Positions 35,744 to 44,472 of a stretch of DNA of 64,000 nt are shown piece by piece; positions within the stretch are counted from its first letter, which is position 1, and each line of letters begins with the position of its first letter. The translations under genes were made by a program, and so were the position numbers. Under the pieces are notes generated by a model that was not told the origin of the DNA, searched no databases, and saw nothing but the letters and a program-made list of their open reading frames with translations. Origin of the DNA: Chryseobacterium sp. GVT01B. GTDB lineage: Bacteria; Bacteroidota; Bacteroidia; Flavobacteriales; Weeksellaceae. The DNA is taken from positions 496,001-560,000 of the forward strand of contig NZ_JAHXYI010000001.1 of NCBI RefSeq assembly GCF_019970045.1, written 5' to 3'.

Positions 35744-36682
35744 TTAGAACAAATCATTTCTAAAATTAATATTATAAAGCCCTGAACGTATACTTTTATA
35801 ATCCGTAAGAAGATACTTCATTATCATCCCCCATTTTTTGAGTAGAGGAGCATTGGCGATCTGGAAACTTCTGTAGACTCTTTTGATATGAACCTTAACA
35901 TCATCGGGAATGGTATTTTCATTTTCTGCCCAATGATTGACCTCTTTCCACAATACAACTCTTGTGGAGGCAGGTTTAACTTCTCTGGAATCTATTTTGG
36001 TAATTCTGTTATTCTCATGAACTCCTCTTACGGCTACTGCCTTATCAAGAATCCCCGGATATAAATTCAGATAGTAGGAGAGTCTGAAAAGAAATTCAGT
36101 GTCCTGATGAAGCTTTAAATGAGTTTTAAAGAAATACTCCATATTTTTTAAAGAACTTTTACGGATGGTCAAAGCATCAATGCTGAAAAGTCCGAAAGTT
36201 CCTATCATATTAAGTTGCCCAGGAAATACATCTTTTGGAGGATATTTCTTGTAAACCGTAGTCAGACGGTCTCCAAAGACCTTATAATACTGTTCTTTTG
36301 CTTTCTCCGAATAATAATGAACCCCGATTGCACCGTAAACTCCTTCCACATCTTTATTGACAAACAGTTCTTTTTCTGCATCAAAACGGTTGGGAAGATA
36401 GTAATCATCTGCATCCAGGAAAGCAATAAAATCTCCTTCCGCTTTTTCCAATCCTAAATTTCTGCTGGCACCCGCTCCGTGATTGCCTTTATCAGGATGC
36501 TGAAAAAGCTTTACTCTACTATGTTTTTCAGCAAGTTCCTTACAAACCTGCAATGCATTGTCCGGAGACTTGTCTTCTACCAACACCACTTCATATACCT
36601 CTTCAAACTGAAGCGCGGAATCTACAGCCTGGGAAACATATTTTTCGGCATTGTAAACGGGAATAATTACTGAAATTTTCAT
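35744..36682 (-). CDS. GT2 family glycosyltransferase
   Basis: The 312-residue GT-A protein starts MKISVIIPVYNAEKYVSQAV, with LVEDKSPDNAL at the nucleotide site and FLDADDYYLPNRF at the metal site. The central region, including YKKYPPKDVFPGQLNMIGT, and the late motif HQDTEFLFRLSYYLNLYPG differ from the other GT2 proteins here. It is the last gene of the long minus-strand series from 49743. The start lies 10 nt from the acyltransferase-3 gene upstream, which points to a shared transcript. Confidence 0.9.
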   Translation of the reverse strand: MKISVIIPVYNAEKYVSQAVDSALQFEEVYEVVLVEDKSPDNALQVCKELAEKHSRVKLFQHPDKGNHGAGASRNLGLEKAEGDFIAFLDADDYYLPNRFDAEKELFVNKDVEGVYGAIGVHYYSEKAKEQYYKVFGDRLTTVYKKYPPKDVFPGQLNMIGTFGLFSIDALTIRKSSLKNMEYFFKTHLKLHQDTEFLFRLSYYLNLYPGILDKAVAVRGVHENNRITKIDSREVKPASTRVVLWKEVNHWAENENTIPDDVKVHIKRVYRSFQIANAPLLKKWGMIMKYLLTDYKSIRSGLYNINFRNDLF

Positions 36683-36692
36683 TTGTATCGGA

Positions 36693-37691
36693 TTATGCTT
36701 TTAATTTAATTTTTAAATAATTGGTGACTCTTTTCTCAACAAAATAATACAGAAGTGATGCCACTATAATAACCACGGCAATCTTAAATATAAAAAAGGG
36801 AAAGCTGAGGTAACCTTCAACTTTAAATCTTTTTAAAGCAATTTCTACAAAAGGATGTGACAGGTATAGTGAATAGGAAATGTCTCCCAGAAAAATAAAG
36901 GCTTTGTTTCCTTTAAACTGAAAAACATAATCAAAAGTTAAGAAAGAAAAGACAAACAGAGAGATAATAGCCAGCTTTATCATATCATTATCTATCGGGA
37001 TAATGCTAAGCAGGACCAATGTAAATAATACGATTCCTGTTACAGAAAGTAATGCTGCCCAATTCTTAGGAATTGTATATTTGTTCAGTAAAAGAGCAAA
37101 AAGAATCCCCACAACAAAATAAAGATTCAGAGAGTGGGTTACCATTCGCAGATAAGGGCTTTCAAATTGAATAAAAGAACCTAAAATTGATGTAAGGATG
37201 AAAAAACCTGCAATGAAATAATATCTCTTTTCCTTAAAAAATAATGAGAGCCCGAATATAAGATAAAAGAACATCTCAAAATTTAAGGACCAGCCTAAGA
37301 AAAGGACCGGAAATTCTTTCTTCGTTGGAAGGAATAATAATGAATGGATAAGCTCATAAAGGCCTGCCCCATGAAAATAAAGGAGAAAACTCCCTCCTGG
37401 TATCATCGCAGCGAAAGTCAAAAGATAATACAGCGGAACAATTCTGATCACCCTTCTTTTGTAAAATAAAGTGATCTGCTGAAAAGAATTTTTACTGAAA
37501 TTTATTTTTTGAGTGGTGAAAGCCATGATAAATCCACTGATAATAAAAAATACGGGAACACCGATACTCCCTTTTTTAAAGAGAATATCACCAAGATCCA
37601 GCCCAGGTAGATTTATTGTTTCACGAAAATGAAAGCAACATACCAATAAGGCTGAAATCCCTCTTAATATCTGGAGGTTGTTAAGCTTCAT
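36693..37691 (-). CDS. Acyltransferase-3 family membrane protein
   Basis: The 332-residue protein has some ten membrane helices. Helix 1 is LNNLQILRGISALLVCCFHF with the family Arg and His, followed by IGVPVFFIISGFIMAF and LGWSLNFEMFFYLIFG. The C-terminal helices end VEKRVTNYLKI. It should acylate the glycan or its lipid-linked precursor at the inner membrane. It differs clearly from the other two acyltransferase-3 proteins of the locus, so the three probably serve different positions (inference). It sits between a GT2 gene (10 nt away) and the PF11316-type gene (13 nt away). Confidence 0.9.
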   Translation of the reverse strand: MKLNNLQILRGISALLVCCFHFRETINLPGLDLGDILFKKGSIGVPVFFIISGFIMAFTTQKINFSKNSFQQITLFYKRRVIRIVPLYYLLTFAAMIPGGSFLLYFHGAGLYELIHSLLFLPTKKEFPVLFLGWSLNFEMFFYLIFGLSLFFKEKRYYFIAGFFILTSILGSFIQFESPYLRMVTHSLNLYFVVGILFALLLNKYTIPKNWAALLSVTGIVLFTLVLLSIIPIDNDMIKLAIISLFVFSFLTFDYVFQFKGNKAFIFLGDISYSLYLSHPFVEIALKRFKVEGYLSFPFFIFKIAVVIIVASLLYYFVEKRVTNYLKIKLKA

Positions 37692-37704
37692 GACTGACTG
37701 AACC

Positions 37705-38532
37705 TTATTTTTTAAATATCTTTTTCAAAATAAGTCCCATTACAAAAGGCACTCTGGCAATATTATGCTGAAGTGTTTTGAATCCGTCTATTGTAAATTT
37801 GGTGTCTTCTGTCATTCCATATTCTGAAAAATCTACTTCAGGAACAGCTTTATGTTTAAAGGTGACATTCATTAAGTTGTACTGATGGATAACCTGGATG
37901 TACATCTCTTTACTGTCTTCCACAGAAAAATCAGGGTAATGGCGATAGCTGTTGTGAGCCCTTTCCTTTAGCATTGTTTTGAAATTGTCTACACTTTCCG
38001 CTAAGCTTACAAAGGGGTTTACTACAGCGTTGTAAACATTCACTACAGCTTTACGATCCGGAAGCATGGTAAGCTGGTATCCTCTTCTTAAATCTATGAC
38101 CAGGTCATGAATTGGTTTGAAATGCTCTTGTACCGTTTTTATATAATCCTGATGAAGCATATCATCATTATCCAGTTCGCTGGTGATCACAAATTTTGTG
38201 TCAGAAGTGAAATATTGAGGGATTATTTCTACTGCTTTTGTTTTCATTACATCAAAATCCTCTACAAATACCGCTTTGAAAGTTGGATATTCCGTTTCAA
38301 TTTCTTTAATGATTTTTCTAAACTTATCAGATGTATTGGTGTCGAAAAAAGTAAGCCAGACGTAGTTTTGATTGGTTTGATTTTTATAAGAAGGAAGCAC
38401 GTAAGTTCTGAATAATTTGAAGCGGTCATCCAGCCATTCTTCAGTAAGAGGTTTATATCCTGAACGTGTTTCGTTCCAGCCTTTTGTAGGAACATTGAAT
38501 CTTGTCATGATTACGTGTACAAATTGACTCAT
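37705..38532 (-). CDS. Putative rhamnosyltransferase-family protein (PF11316-like)
   Basis: The 275-residue protein looks like the PF11316 family, with the opening HVIMTRFNVPTKGWNETRSG, the W-L-T-FFDTNTSDKF block and the acidic metal site TSELDNDDMLHQDYI. It is GT-A-like in layout but not a typical GT2. The family name rhamnosyl transferase comes from a few members. Because the locus has rmlA and rmlB but neither rmlC nor rmlD, rhamnose is not necessarily the donor here. It lies in a series of minus-strand genes, 131 bp from the next GT2 gene upstream. Confidence 0.75.
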   Translation of the reverse strand: MSQFVHVIMTRFNVPTKGWNETRSGYKPLTEEWLDDRFKLFRTYVLPSYKNQTNQNYVWLTFFDTNTSDKFRKIIKEIETEYPTFKAVFVEDFDVMKTKAVEIIPQYFTSDTKFVITSELDNDDMLHQDYIKTVQEHFKPIHDLVIDLRRGYQLTMLPDRKAVVNVYNAVVNPFVSLAESVDNFKTMLKERAHNSYRHYPDFSVEDSKEMYIQVIHQYNLMNVTFKHKAVPEVDFSEYGMTEDTKFTIDGFKTLQHNIARVPFVMGLILKKIFKK

Positions 38533-38663
38533 CTAAATAAATTTTATTTAAAGTTATATAATTTTTCAAGGTTTCCGCTGTAAATCTGTTTTGACAGCAA
38601 CCTAGCTCATTTGTGTAGTTTTATGGATATATAGTGTTTTTCCAGAGGCATTGAAACCTAAAT

Positions 38664-39536
38664 TTAGCCATCTGCATTCTTTCGAAAAAACTTGTAGTAA
38701 AATCTTTTAAAAGAAAGATATTTAGCAACTACAGCCAGAGGAATCATTTTTTGAAATTCCTTTCTTTGCTGTACAAGCTGGGTTGTACGAACTTCTATGA
38801 TATAATAAGCAAGCTTGTCATGAACATCTTCGCCGTAAAGTTTTTTTAAGGTAGGTAAAATTTTAAGGCGCTGTTTCATGATTTTAAGCGGATCAGCGGA
38901 CATATTATCATTGACGTCTTTTCTGTAATGAGCGAGAGGTTCATTGATCAAAAGAGCCTCAGGATTATCTTTGGTGATATAAATCCACATTACCCAGTCT
39001 TCACAGCTGGTAAGGGTAATATCAAAAAGAAAACCTTCCAGAAGTTTTTTATGGATTAAAGCGCAATGGATAGGAATAGAAAATCTCAGATCCCAACCAT
39101 ACACAATTCCATCAAATGTCAGGAAACTCTGCTCAATATCTTTATATCCAGGAAGATGAGCTTGGTTTCTATAGATTGTGTACTGACTTACAATCAGGGG
39201 GTATTCTTTATCTCCGGAAAGACTTTTTGAAAATTTTTCACGGTGGATGAGGTCATCAGAATCCAAAAACTGTATATAATCTCCGGTCACGATTTCCAGG
39301 GCTGCATTTCTTGCAGAAGATAAACCTCCGTTTTCTTTATAAAGATATTTGAAGCGACTGTCTTTTTTTACCCATTTATCAGCTACTTCGTCAGTATTAT
39401 CAGGTGATCCGTCATTGACAATGATACATTCCCAATTTTCATACGTCTGGTCCAGTATAGACTGCAGACATTCGTCTAAAAACTGAGCCTGTTTGTAGCA
39501 GGGGACAATTACGGATATTTTGGGATTCATTTTCAT
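38664..39536 (-). CDS. GT2 family glycosyltransferase
   Basis: The 290-residue GT-A protein has ISVIVPCYKQAQFLDECLQS, the nucleotide site VNDGSPDNTDEV and the metal site FLDSDDLIHREKF. The region TSCEDWVMWIYI carries the later conserved acidic and Trp residues. It starts at ATG 39536; a second Met two codons later is possible. It is separated from the next gene upstream by 159 bp without a recognised terminator. Donor unknown. Confidence 0.9.
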   Translation of the reverse strand: MKMNPKISVIVPCYKQAQFLDECLQSILDQTYENWECIIVNDGSPDNTDEVADKWVKKDSRFKYLYKENGGLSSARNAALEIVTGDYIQFLDSDDLIHREKFSKSLSGDKEYPLIVSQYTIYRNQAHLPGYKDIEQSFLTFDGIVYGWDLRFSIPIHCALIHKKLLEGFLFDITLTSCEDWVMWIYITKDNPEALLINEPLAHYRKDVNDNMSADPLKIMKQRLKILPTLKKLYGEDVHDKLAYYIIEVRTTQLVQQRKEFQKMIPLAVVAKYLSFKRFYYKFFRKNADG

Positions 39537-39695
39537 TTTTTATTCAATAGGTTTAATGTGTTTTTTATGCTTCATCTGGTCGTAAAACCACTACTTTTTA
39601 ATTGTTTTTTTCTTGACCTTAATACTATCTTAAGCTTTCTTGTCGAAGGTACAAAAATTATTTTTTCCGGTACAGAATGGTATCTTTCAGGACAA

Positions 39696-40364
39696 TCATA
39701 AATAAGATGAATAGAGTTTTTTCAGATATTCATCGGGAGAGAGGCCTGCGAAAAAATCTTCTGTAAGGCTGTTGAATTCTATATTATAAAAGGAACCTTC
39801 ATCCACCGTTTCATAATCTGCATTTTTGGCAAGATGATTCTCCAGCTGAGACAAAATTTCCGGTAATGAATACTGGTAAGGATAGGCCAGATTAACAATC
39901 TCATTGTTGAGGTCTTGCATGTACTTCCCGACAAATGATGCAATATCATCTGTACCAATCAGAATTCTTCTTGCATTGCTGTGAATCGTAAGTTTATTTT
40001 CCGATAGAATTGAGTTTTTAAGAAAGTTGATCAGCGTATTGGGATTTCCTCCGCGACCTACAGCATTTCCTACTCTGAAAATAACAAAGCTTGAACAATG
40101 CTCAGCTATTATTTTTTCAATCGTAATTTTATGAATGACATAAGGGCTGTGGGTTTTGGTGGGATCATAAATACTACATGTGGAGAAATAGATCAGTTTT
40201 TTATCCGGATTTTGGCTGATAACCGATTTCAACAGGGATATTTCTCTTTCAAATTCAGCAGGAGCCTTTTCCAACGAATTGGAAACTCCTGATGCAAAAA
40301 AAACAACATCCTCTTTATCATAAAGTTTTACGGCATTTGCCAGGATTCCACTACCAATAATCAT
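39696..40364 (-). CDS. Compact NAD-dependent epimerase/dehydratase-like protein
   Basis: At 222 residues this is shorter than the usual 300. The start MIIGSGILANAV is a Rossmann-type opening lacking the normal GxxGxxG pattern. The catalytic pattern is still there: FSTCSIYDP with the Ser, then a Tyr and Lys in PYVIHKI. Later segments FRVGNAVGRGG and RRILIGTDDIASFV are those of extended SDR sugar epimerases. It probably acts on a nucleotide sugar or a related reduced intermediate. It is placed between two GT2 genes. Start and stop look intact, so it is a small family member rather than a truncation. Confidence 0.7.
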   Translation of the reverse strand: MIIGSGILANAVKLYDKEDVVFFASGVSNSLEKAPAEFEREISLLKSVISQNPDKKLIYFSTCSIYDPTKTHSPYVIHKITIEKIIAEHCSSFVIFRVGNAVGRGGNPNTLINFLKNSILSENKLTIHSNARRILIGTDDIASFVGKYMQDLNNEIVNLAYPYQYSLPEILSQLENHLAKNADYETVDEGSFYNIEFNSLTEDFFAGLSPDEYLKKLYSSYL

Positions 40365-40421
40365 ATGCTTCTTTTCTAATTAAGATGTTAGTTTTTAAAT
40401 CTTTTAAGTACATCAACAGAT

Positions 40422-41267
40422 TTAAAGTTTTTTAAAGATTTTAAAAAGTCCAATTGTATTCCCCAATTTTGCCCATCTTGAATTTTTCACGTGATTCAAT
40501 TGGTTGAGCGCCTGGTCATATTTCTTTTTCGGAACATAGCTCTGAAGAAAAAGTTCTTCAACACTGATGTTTCTTCTTTCTGCCATTTTGATCAGGGCAA
40601 CCCAGTGCCAGAACAATGCTTTTTCTGCATTTTTGGTCGTAGATATCCCACTGTCATGGATCCTGTATAAATATAAATCTTCATCTATATATTTCACTGG
40701 AGCTATCTCGCACATTTTCATGTACCAGTCTTTATCTTCAGCAATTTTTAAAAAAGGATCAATGCCTGACGTTTTTTCATAAATCTTCTTTTTGAAAGTG
40801 ACAAAATGTGAAATTTCTGCATTGAAATTATAGTAAGACTCGTCCAGTTCTGTGATTTGTTTGGCTTTATGAACAGACAGAGGATTAAGGTTTTCATCAC
40901 AACGTACAAAATTTGAGTAAACCAGACCTGCTTCCGGGTATTCGGAATGTGTTTTTAAAACAACTTCCAGAGCGTGAGGAGCCAAAGCATCATCAGGGTC
41001 CAGAAAACCGCATACTTCTGATTCAGCAAGATCTATTAATCTCTTTTTTGTATATCCGATTCCTCTGTTTTGGTCATTCTGATGTATTTTAAACCGGGAA
41101 TCATTACCTATGATTTTTTTGATAACTTCAAGAGAATCATCGGTAGAGCCGTCATCCAAAATTACCGCTTCCCAATCTGTTTCAGTCTGCGCAACTAAGC
41201 TTTGGCAGCATTTTTCAAAAAAATGGCCATTGTTATAGTTGGCAATAAGTACACTGAATTTACTCAT
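40422..41267 (-). CDS. GT2 family glycosyltransferase
   Basis: The 281-residue GT-A protein has FSVLIANYNNGHFFEKCCQS, VILDDGSTDDSLEV, the metal site FLDPDDALAPHAL, and HFVTFKKKIYEKTSG. It is plainly a paralog of the GT2 at 33112-33951, sharing these blocks at the same spacing, but is more distant at the C-terminus. It overlaps the WbsX-family gene by 8 nt and is probably translated with it. Donor unknown; a similar sugar to that of its paralog is possible. Confidence 0.9.
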   Translation of the reverse strand: MSKFSVLIANYNNGHFFEKCCQSLVAQTETDWEAVILDDGSTDDSLEVIKKIIGNDSRFKIHQNDQNRGIGYTKKRLIDLAESEVCGFLDPDDALAPHALEVVLKTHSEYPEAGLVYSNFVRCDENLNPLSVHKAKQITELDESYYNFNAEISHFVTFKKKIYEKTSGIDPFLKIAEDKDWYMKMCEIAPVKYIDEDLYLYRIHDSGISTTKNAEKALFWHWVALIKMAERRNISVEELFLQSYVPKKKYDQALNQLNHVKNSRWAKLGNTIGLFKIFKKL

Positions 41268-42384
41268 TTCGACTGTGTTTATTCAATATTTTTTTTAATG
41301 CATTCAGATATCCGAAACCATGTTTTCTATCCGGTTCCAGAATATTTCCTTCTGCCCATTCGTTCCAGGATTTAACAATTAAAAACTGTTCAGGATAGTC
41401 TTTTTTATCTTCAAGATATTTTGCTGCTTTTTCAACCTGCTGTTCAAATATTTCCGGGGAATTATTAGCAAGTATAATGCCTCGATAACCGCTTCTTGGA
41501 GTATTGTCCCAATTAGGCAGGATACATGGATAGGTAGGAACGTTGCTTTCTTCAAACTTTAAGTCGTTTACAACTGCCTGTGCATCCTGAATTCTAACTT
41601 TAGGCTGTTCTTTTTTCTTAATTCCGATTAATCCTTTTATCCTGTTTTTATAATATTGAGAATGAGAGATATATTCTTTTTTATCAATATGAGGGATCCA
41701 TGCTTTTTGAAAAGCGTTAGAAATCTTACTGTCATACCCCATAGACTGAAAATCAAGGTCATCACGGAGTTTATTGGATGCCATCACATATAAACCATCA
41801 AATCCGTTTTCTTTTGCAAGCTCTCTGAATCTGGAAATATAGTGAGGATCTCCATCATTCAAATGGTTGGGATCATAGATAATGAGAAGTGGTTTGTTAT
41901 CCACTTTTATATACCTATCATCCTTGAAGAAAGGAAGAAGATATTCAAAATGAGCAATTAAATCCTGCTCATTAGGATAAACCTGTTGAGCCAGAATTTT
42001 TTCTGATAATCCGTGCCATATCCCTGACCATGTTTCATTGGCCCAGCAGAAGCAAAAAGGAAAATCCGGTTTCCCTGATTTTAAAACATCGTTGGCAACA
42101 CGTTCCAATAGCTGTTTGCCATTACCAAACCAGTAGTGATAATAGATAAATCCGTGTACTCCATAGTCTTTCGCCATCTGAGCCTGCTGTTCTCTTACTT
42201 CGGGAACCCTCAGGTCGTAATATCCAAGATCTCCCGGGTATATAGGTTGTTCGTGTCCTTCAAACAAAGGTTGGGCTTTTCCTACATTCGTCCATTCTGT
42301 AAATCCTTTTCCCCACCATTCGTCATTTTCCGGGACGGGATGGTATTGAGGGAGATAGAATGCAAGGGGTTTTATTTTTTTCAT
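41260..42384 (-). CDS. WbsX-family glycan biosynthesis protein (GH99-like)
   Basis: The 374-residue protein begins with the family hallmark LAFYLPQYHPVPENDEWWGK, then FTEWTNVGKAQPLF, IYYHYWFGNGKQLL, FCFCWANETW and SWNEWAEGNILEPD. WbsX-like proteins are common in polysaccharide loci. They share a fold with GH99 endo-mannosidases and are annotated as glycosyltransferase or lipopolysaccharide-associated; the reaction is not settled. There is no signal peptide, so cytoplasmic action is likely. It overlaps the downstream GT2 gene and lies 20 nt from the next one upstream. Confidence 0.88.
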   Translation of the reverse strand: MKKIKPLAFYLPQYHPVPENDEWWGKGFTEWTNVGKAQPLFEGHEQPIYPGDLGYYDLRVPEVREQQAQMAKDYGVHGFIYYHYWFGNGKQLLERVANDVLKSGKPDFPFCFCWANETWSGIWHGLSEKILAQQVYPNEQDLIAHFEYLLPFFKDDRYIKVDNKPLLIIYDPNHLNDGDPHYISRFRELAKENGFDGLYVMASNKLRDDLDFQSMGYDSKISNAFQKAWIPHIDKKEYISHSQYYKNRIKGLIGIKKKEQPKVRIQDAQAVVNDLKFEESNVPTYPCILPNWDNTPRSGYRGIILANNSPEIFEQQVEKAAKYLEDKKDYPEQFLIVKSWNEWAEGNILEPDRKHGFGYLNALKKILNKHSRNE

Positions 42385-42403
42385 AATTGATTTAAGAATA
42401 ATG

Positions 42404-43324
42404 TTACCAACTTTTATAATAAACTTTTTGAAGATAAAGCATTGTATTGTAAGTAAACTTACCTACATTCTTCAGAATTAACTTCTCGCTAAGTGTTTTA
42501 TTATCAAGTTCTCTAAGGTATTTTTTATGACTTTCCGTCAATTTGTTTTCTTTATAAGCCTCATGAATAAGTTTTAGAATTTTCTTTTTCATTTCAGGCT
42601 CTTCTTTGTGTTTCAGATAAATATCAAAGAATGATACATCTAAAAAGTTTTTCTTTTTATGAGAATTAGTGGCGTGCATTCTATAGCTGCAGGATTTGGT
42701 GTCATCATAAATGAAGTCATATTTCTGGCTTAATCTTAACCACATATCGTAATCCTCAAAAGTTAATGTTTCATCCCATCCTCCAATCTCTTTTATCAAA
42801 GAAGATTTGGTGACACATGACATTGCAGGAAGAAAATTATCTTCAAGTAATCTTTTATAAAAGTTTCCAGATTCAATACTCAGATATCTGTGAAAATAAG
42901 GAATAAAAGTATTTTGAAAACGTACTGAATTATCATCTATAATATGAGCATTTGAAAATACCAGAGCTTCGTTAGGAGAAGATTTTTCAAGAATAGCCAC
43001 ATGTCTTTCTATTTTATCAGGCTCCATAAGATCATCAAGTGCTATGGTTATAATATACTTGCCTTTTGAGATGTTCAGGAGTTCATTCAAAGATTTGCAA
43101 ATTCCTTTATTCTGAGAATGAGGAATAAACTGAATATTCAGTTGGGGATTATCTTGGATCCAATTATTGATGACTTCTACAGAATTGTCTTTAGAGCAAT
43201 CGTCACAGATCAGAATCTCAATATTTGTATAATTTTGAGATTTGAAACTTTCTAAAGATTCTACTACAAACCGTTCCTGATTGTAACTAAGGCATAAAAT
43301 TGAAACCAGAGGCAATTCTGTCAT
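42404..43324 (-). CDS. GT2 family glycosyltransferase
   Basis: The 306-residue GT-A protein starts PLVSILCLSYNQERFVVESL, with ICDDCSKDNSVEVI at the nucleotide site and IALDDLMEPDKIERH at the metal site. A late motif FEDYDMWLRLSQKYDF carries the catalytic acidic residues. It sits 44 nt from the FdtB-like aminotransferase gene upstream. That neighbour suggests, without proving it, that one of the glycosyltransferases nearby adds the 3-acetamido sugar. Confidence 0.9.
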   Translation of the reverse strand: MTELPLVSILCLSYNQERFVVESLESFKSQNYTNIEILICDDCSKDNSVEVINNWIQDNPQLNIQFIPHSQNKGICKSLNELLNISKGKYIITIALDDLMEPDKIERHVAILEKSSPNEALVFSNAHIIDDNSVRFQNTFIPYFHRYLSIESGNFYKRLLEDNFLPAMSCVTKSSLIKEIGGWDETLTFEDYDMWLRLSQKYDFIYDDTKSCSYRMHATNSHKKKNFLDVSFFDIYLKHKEEPEMKKKILKLIHEAYKENKLTESHKKYLRELDNKTLSEKLILKNVGKFTYNTMLYLQKVYYKSW

Positions 43325-43367
43325 GATATTTTACTTTATTGAATTCAAGCTTTTTGATCAAAAAACT

Positions 43368-44468
43368 TTAAAATCTATTTACAATTTCTATTACTTTTTC
43401 AACTTCTTCCTCTGTCATTACAGGGGAGATAGGCAAACTTAATACTTCCTCATGGATTTTTTCACTGATCGGGAAAGACTGGTCATTCCATTCTTTATAG
43501 GCTTCCTGCTTATGAGGTGGGATCGGATAGTGTATCAGTGTTTGAATACCATTTTCAGTTAAATACTTTTGAAGTTCATCACGGTTTTCTGTTCTGATGA
43601 CAAATAAATGCCAAACATGCTCATTTACATTTGCCGGGTTTTCAGGAAGAATTATTTTTGGGTTTGATATTTCTGCAATATACTTTTTCGCAATACTTTT
43701 TCTTACCGTATTTTCCTCATCAATATATTTTAACTTAACATCCAGAACTGCAGCCTGAATTTCATCTAATCTTGAATTGAGTCCCTGGTAAATATTGACA
43801 TACTTCTGATTAGATCCATAATTTGCCAATGCTCTGATTACTTTTGCTAAATTATCATCATTGGTTGTGATGGCACCTGCATCTCCAATAGCACCCAGAT
43901 TTTTTCCAGGATAAAAACTGAAGCCGGCCGCATCTCCCAAATTGCCTGTTTTTTTTCCATTCCATATTGCACCGATAGCCTGAGCATTATCTTCTATTAA
44001 TTTTAACTGATGTTTTTCTGCTAAATCTTTAAGTTGATCTGAGAAAACAGTTCGTCCGTATAGATGAACAATCAGGATTCCTTTTGTTTTTGAAGTGATT
44101 TTTTCTTCAATTTTTGTGATGTCAATATTATAATTATTAATATCAGGCTCTACAAGAACAGGAATCAGGCCATTGTCTGAAATTGCAAGAATGGAGGCAA
44201 TGTAGGTATTGGACGGTACAAGGATTTCATCTCCACGATCCATAATTCCCATTTCAATATATCCACGCAGAATAAGGCGCAAGGCATCTAAACCATTGGC
44301 TACACCAATAGCATGTTTAGCTCCTATATATTGAGAAAGATTACTTTCAAAAGATGAAAGCTCCTGCCCCATAAGAAACCATCCGGAACGGAAAACCTGA
44401 GAAAGTTTTGTTTCTATTTCTTCTTGGTGCTTTAAATTAACTTTTTGTAAGTCTAAAAATTTAATCAT
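43368..44468 (-). CDS. dTDP-3-keto-6-deoxyhexose 3-aminotransferase (FdtB/QdtB-like)
   Basis: The 366-residue protein is a DegT/DnrJ/EryC1-type PLP aminotransferase. The PLP lysine is Lys189 in [26 protein letters not shown] and [11 protein letters not shown] supply the cofactor pocket. It should put an amino group on C3 of the dTDP-3-keto-6-deoxyhexose made by the FdtA/QdtA-like isomerase in the same operon. Whether the product is the galacto (Fuc3N) or gluco (Qui3N) form depends on the isomerase. It follows the large acyltransferase gene by 4 nt. Confidence 0.9.
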   Translation of the reverse strand: MIKFLDLQKVNLKHQEEIETKLSQVFRSGWFLMGQELSSFESNLSQYIGAKHAIGVANGLDALRLILRGYIEMGIMDRGDEILVPSNTYIASILAISDNGLIPVLVEPDINNYNIDITKIEEKITSKTKGILIVHLYGRTVFSDQLKDLAEKHQLKLIEDNAQAIGAIWNGKKTGNLGDAAGFSFYPGKNLGAIGDAGAITTNDDNLAKVIRALANYGSNQKYVNIYQGLNSRLDEIQAAVLDVKLKYIDEENTVRKSIAKKYIAEISNPKIILPENPANVNEHVWHLFVIRTENRDELQKYLTENGIQTLIHYPIPPHKQEAYKEWNDQSFPISEKIHEEVLSLPISPVMTEEEVEKVIEIVNRF

Positions 44469-44472
44469 CTCT

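Noticed and set aside
37705..38532. Rhamnosyltransferase as a firm call
   Set aside because: Only the family name suggests rhamnose. The locus has no rmlC or rmlD, so a rhamnose donor is not shown.
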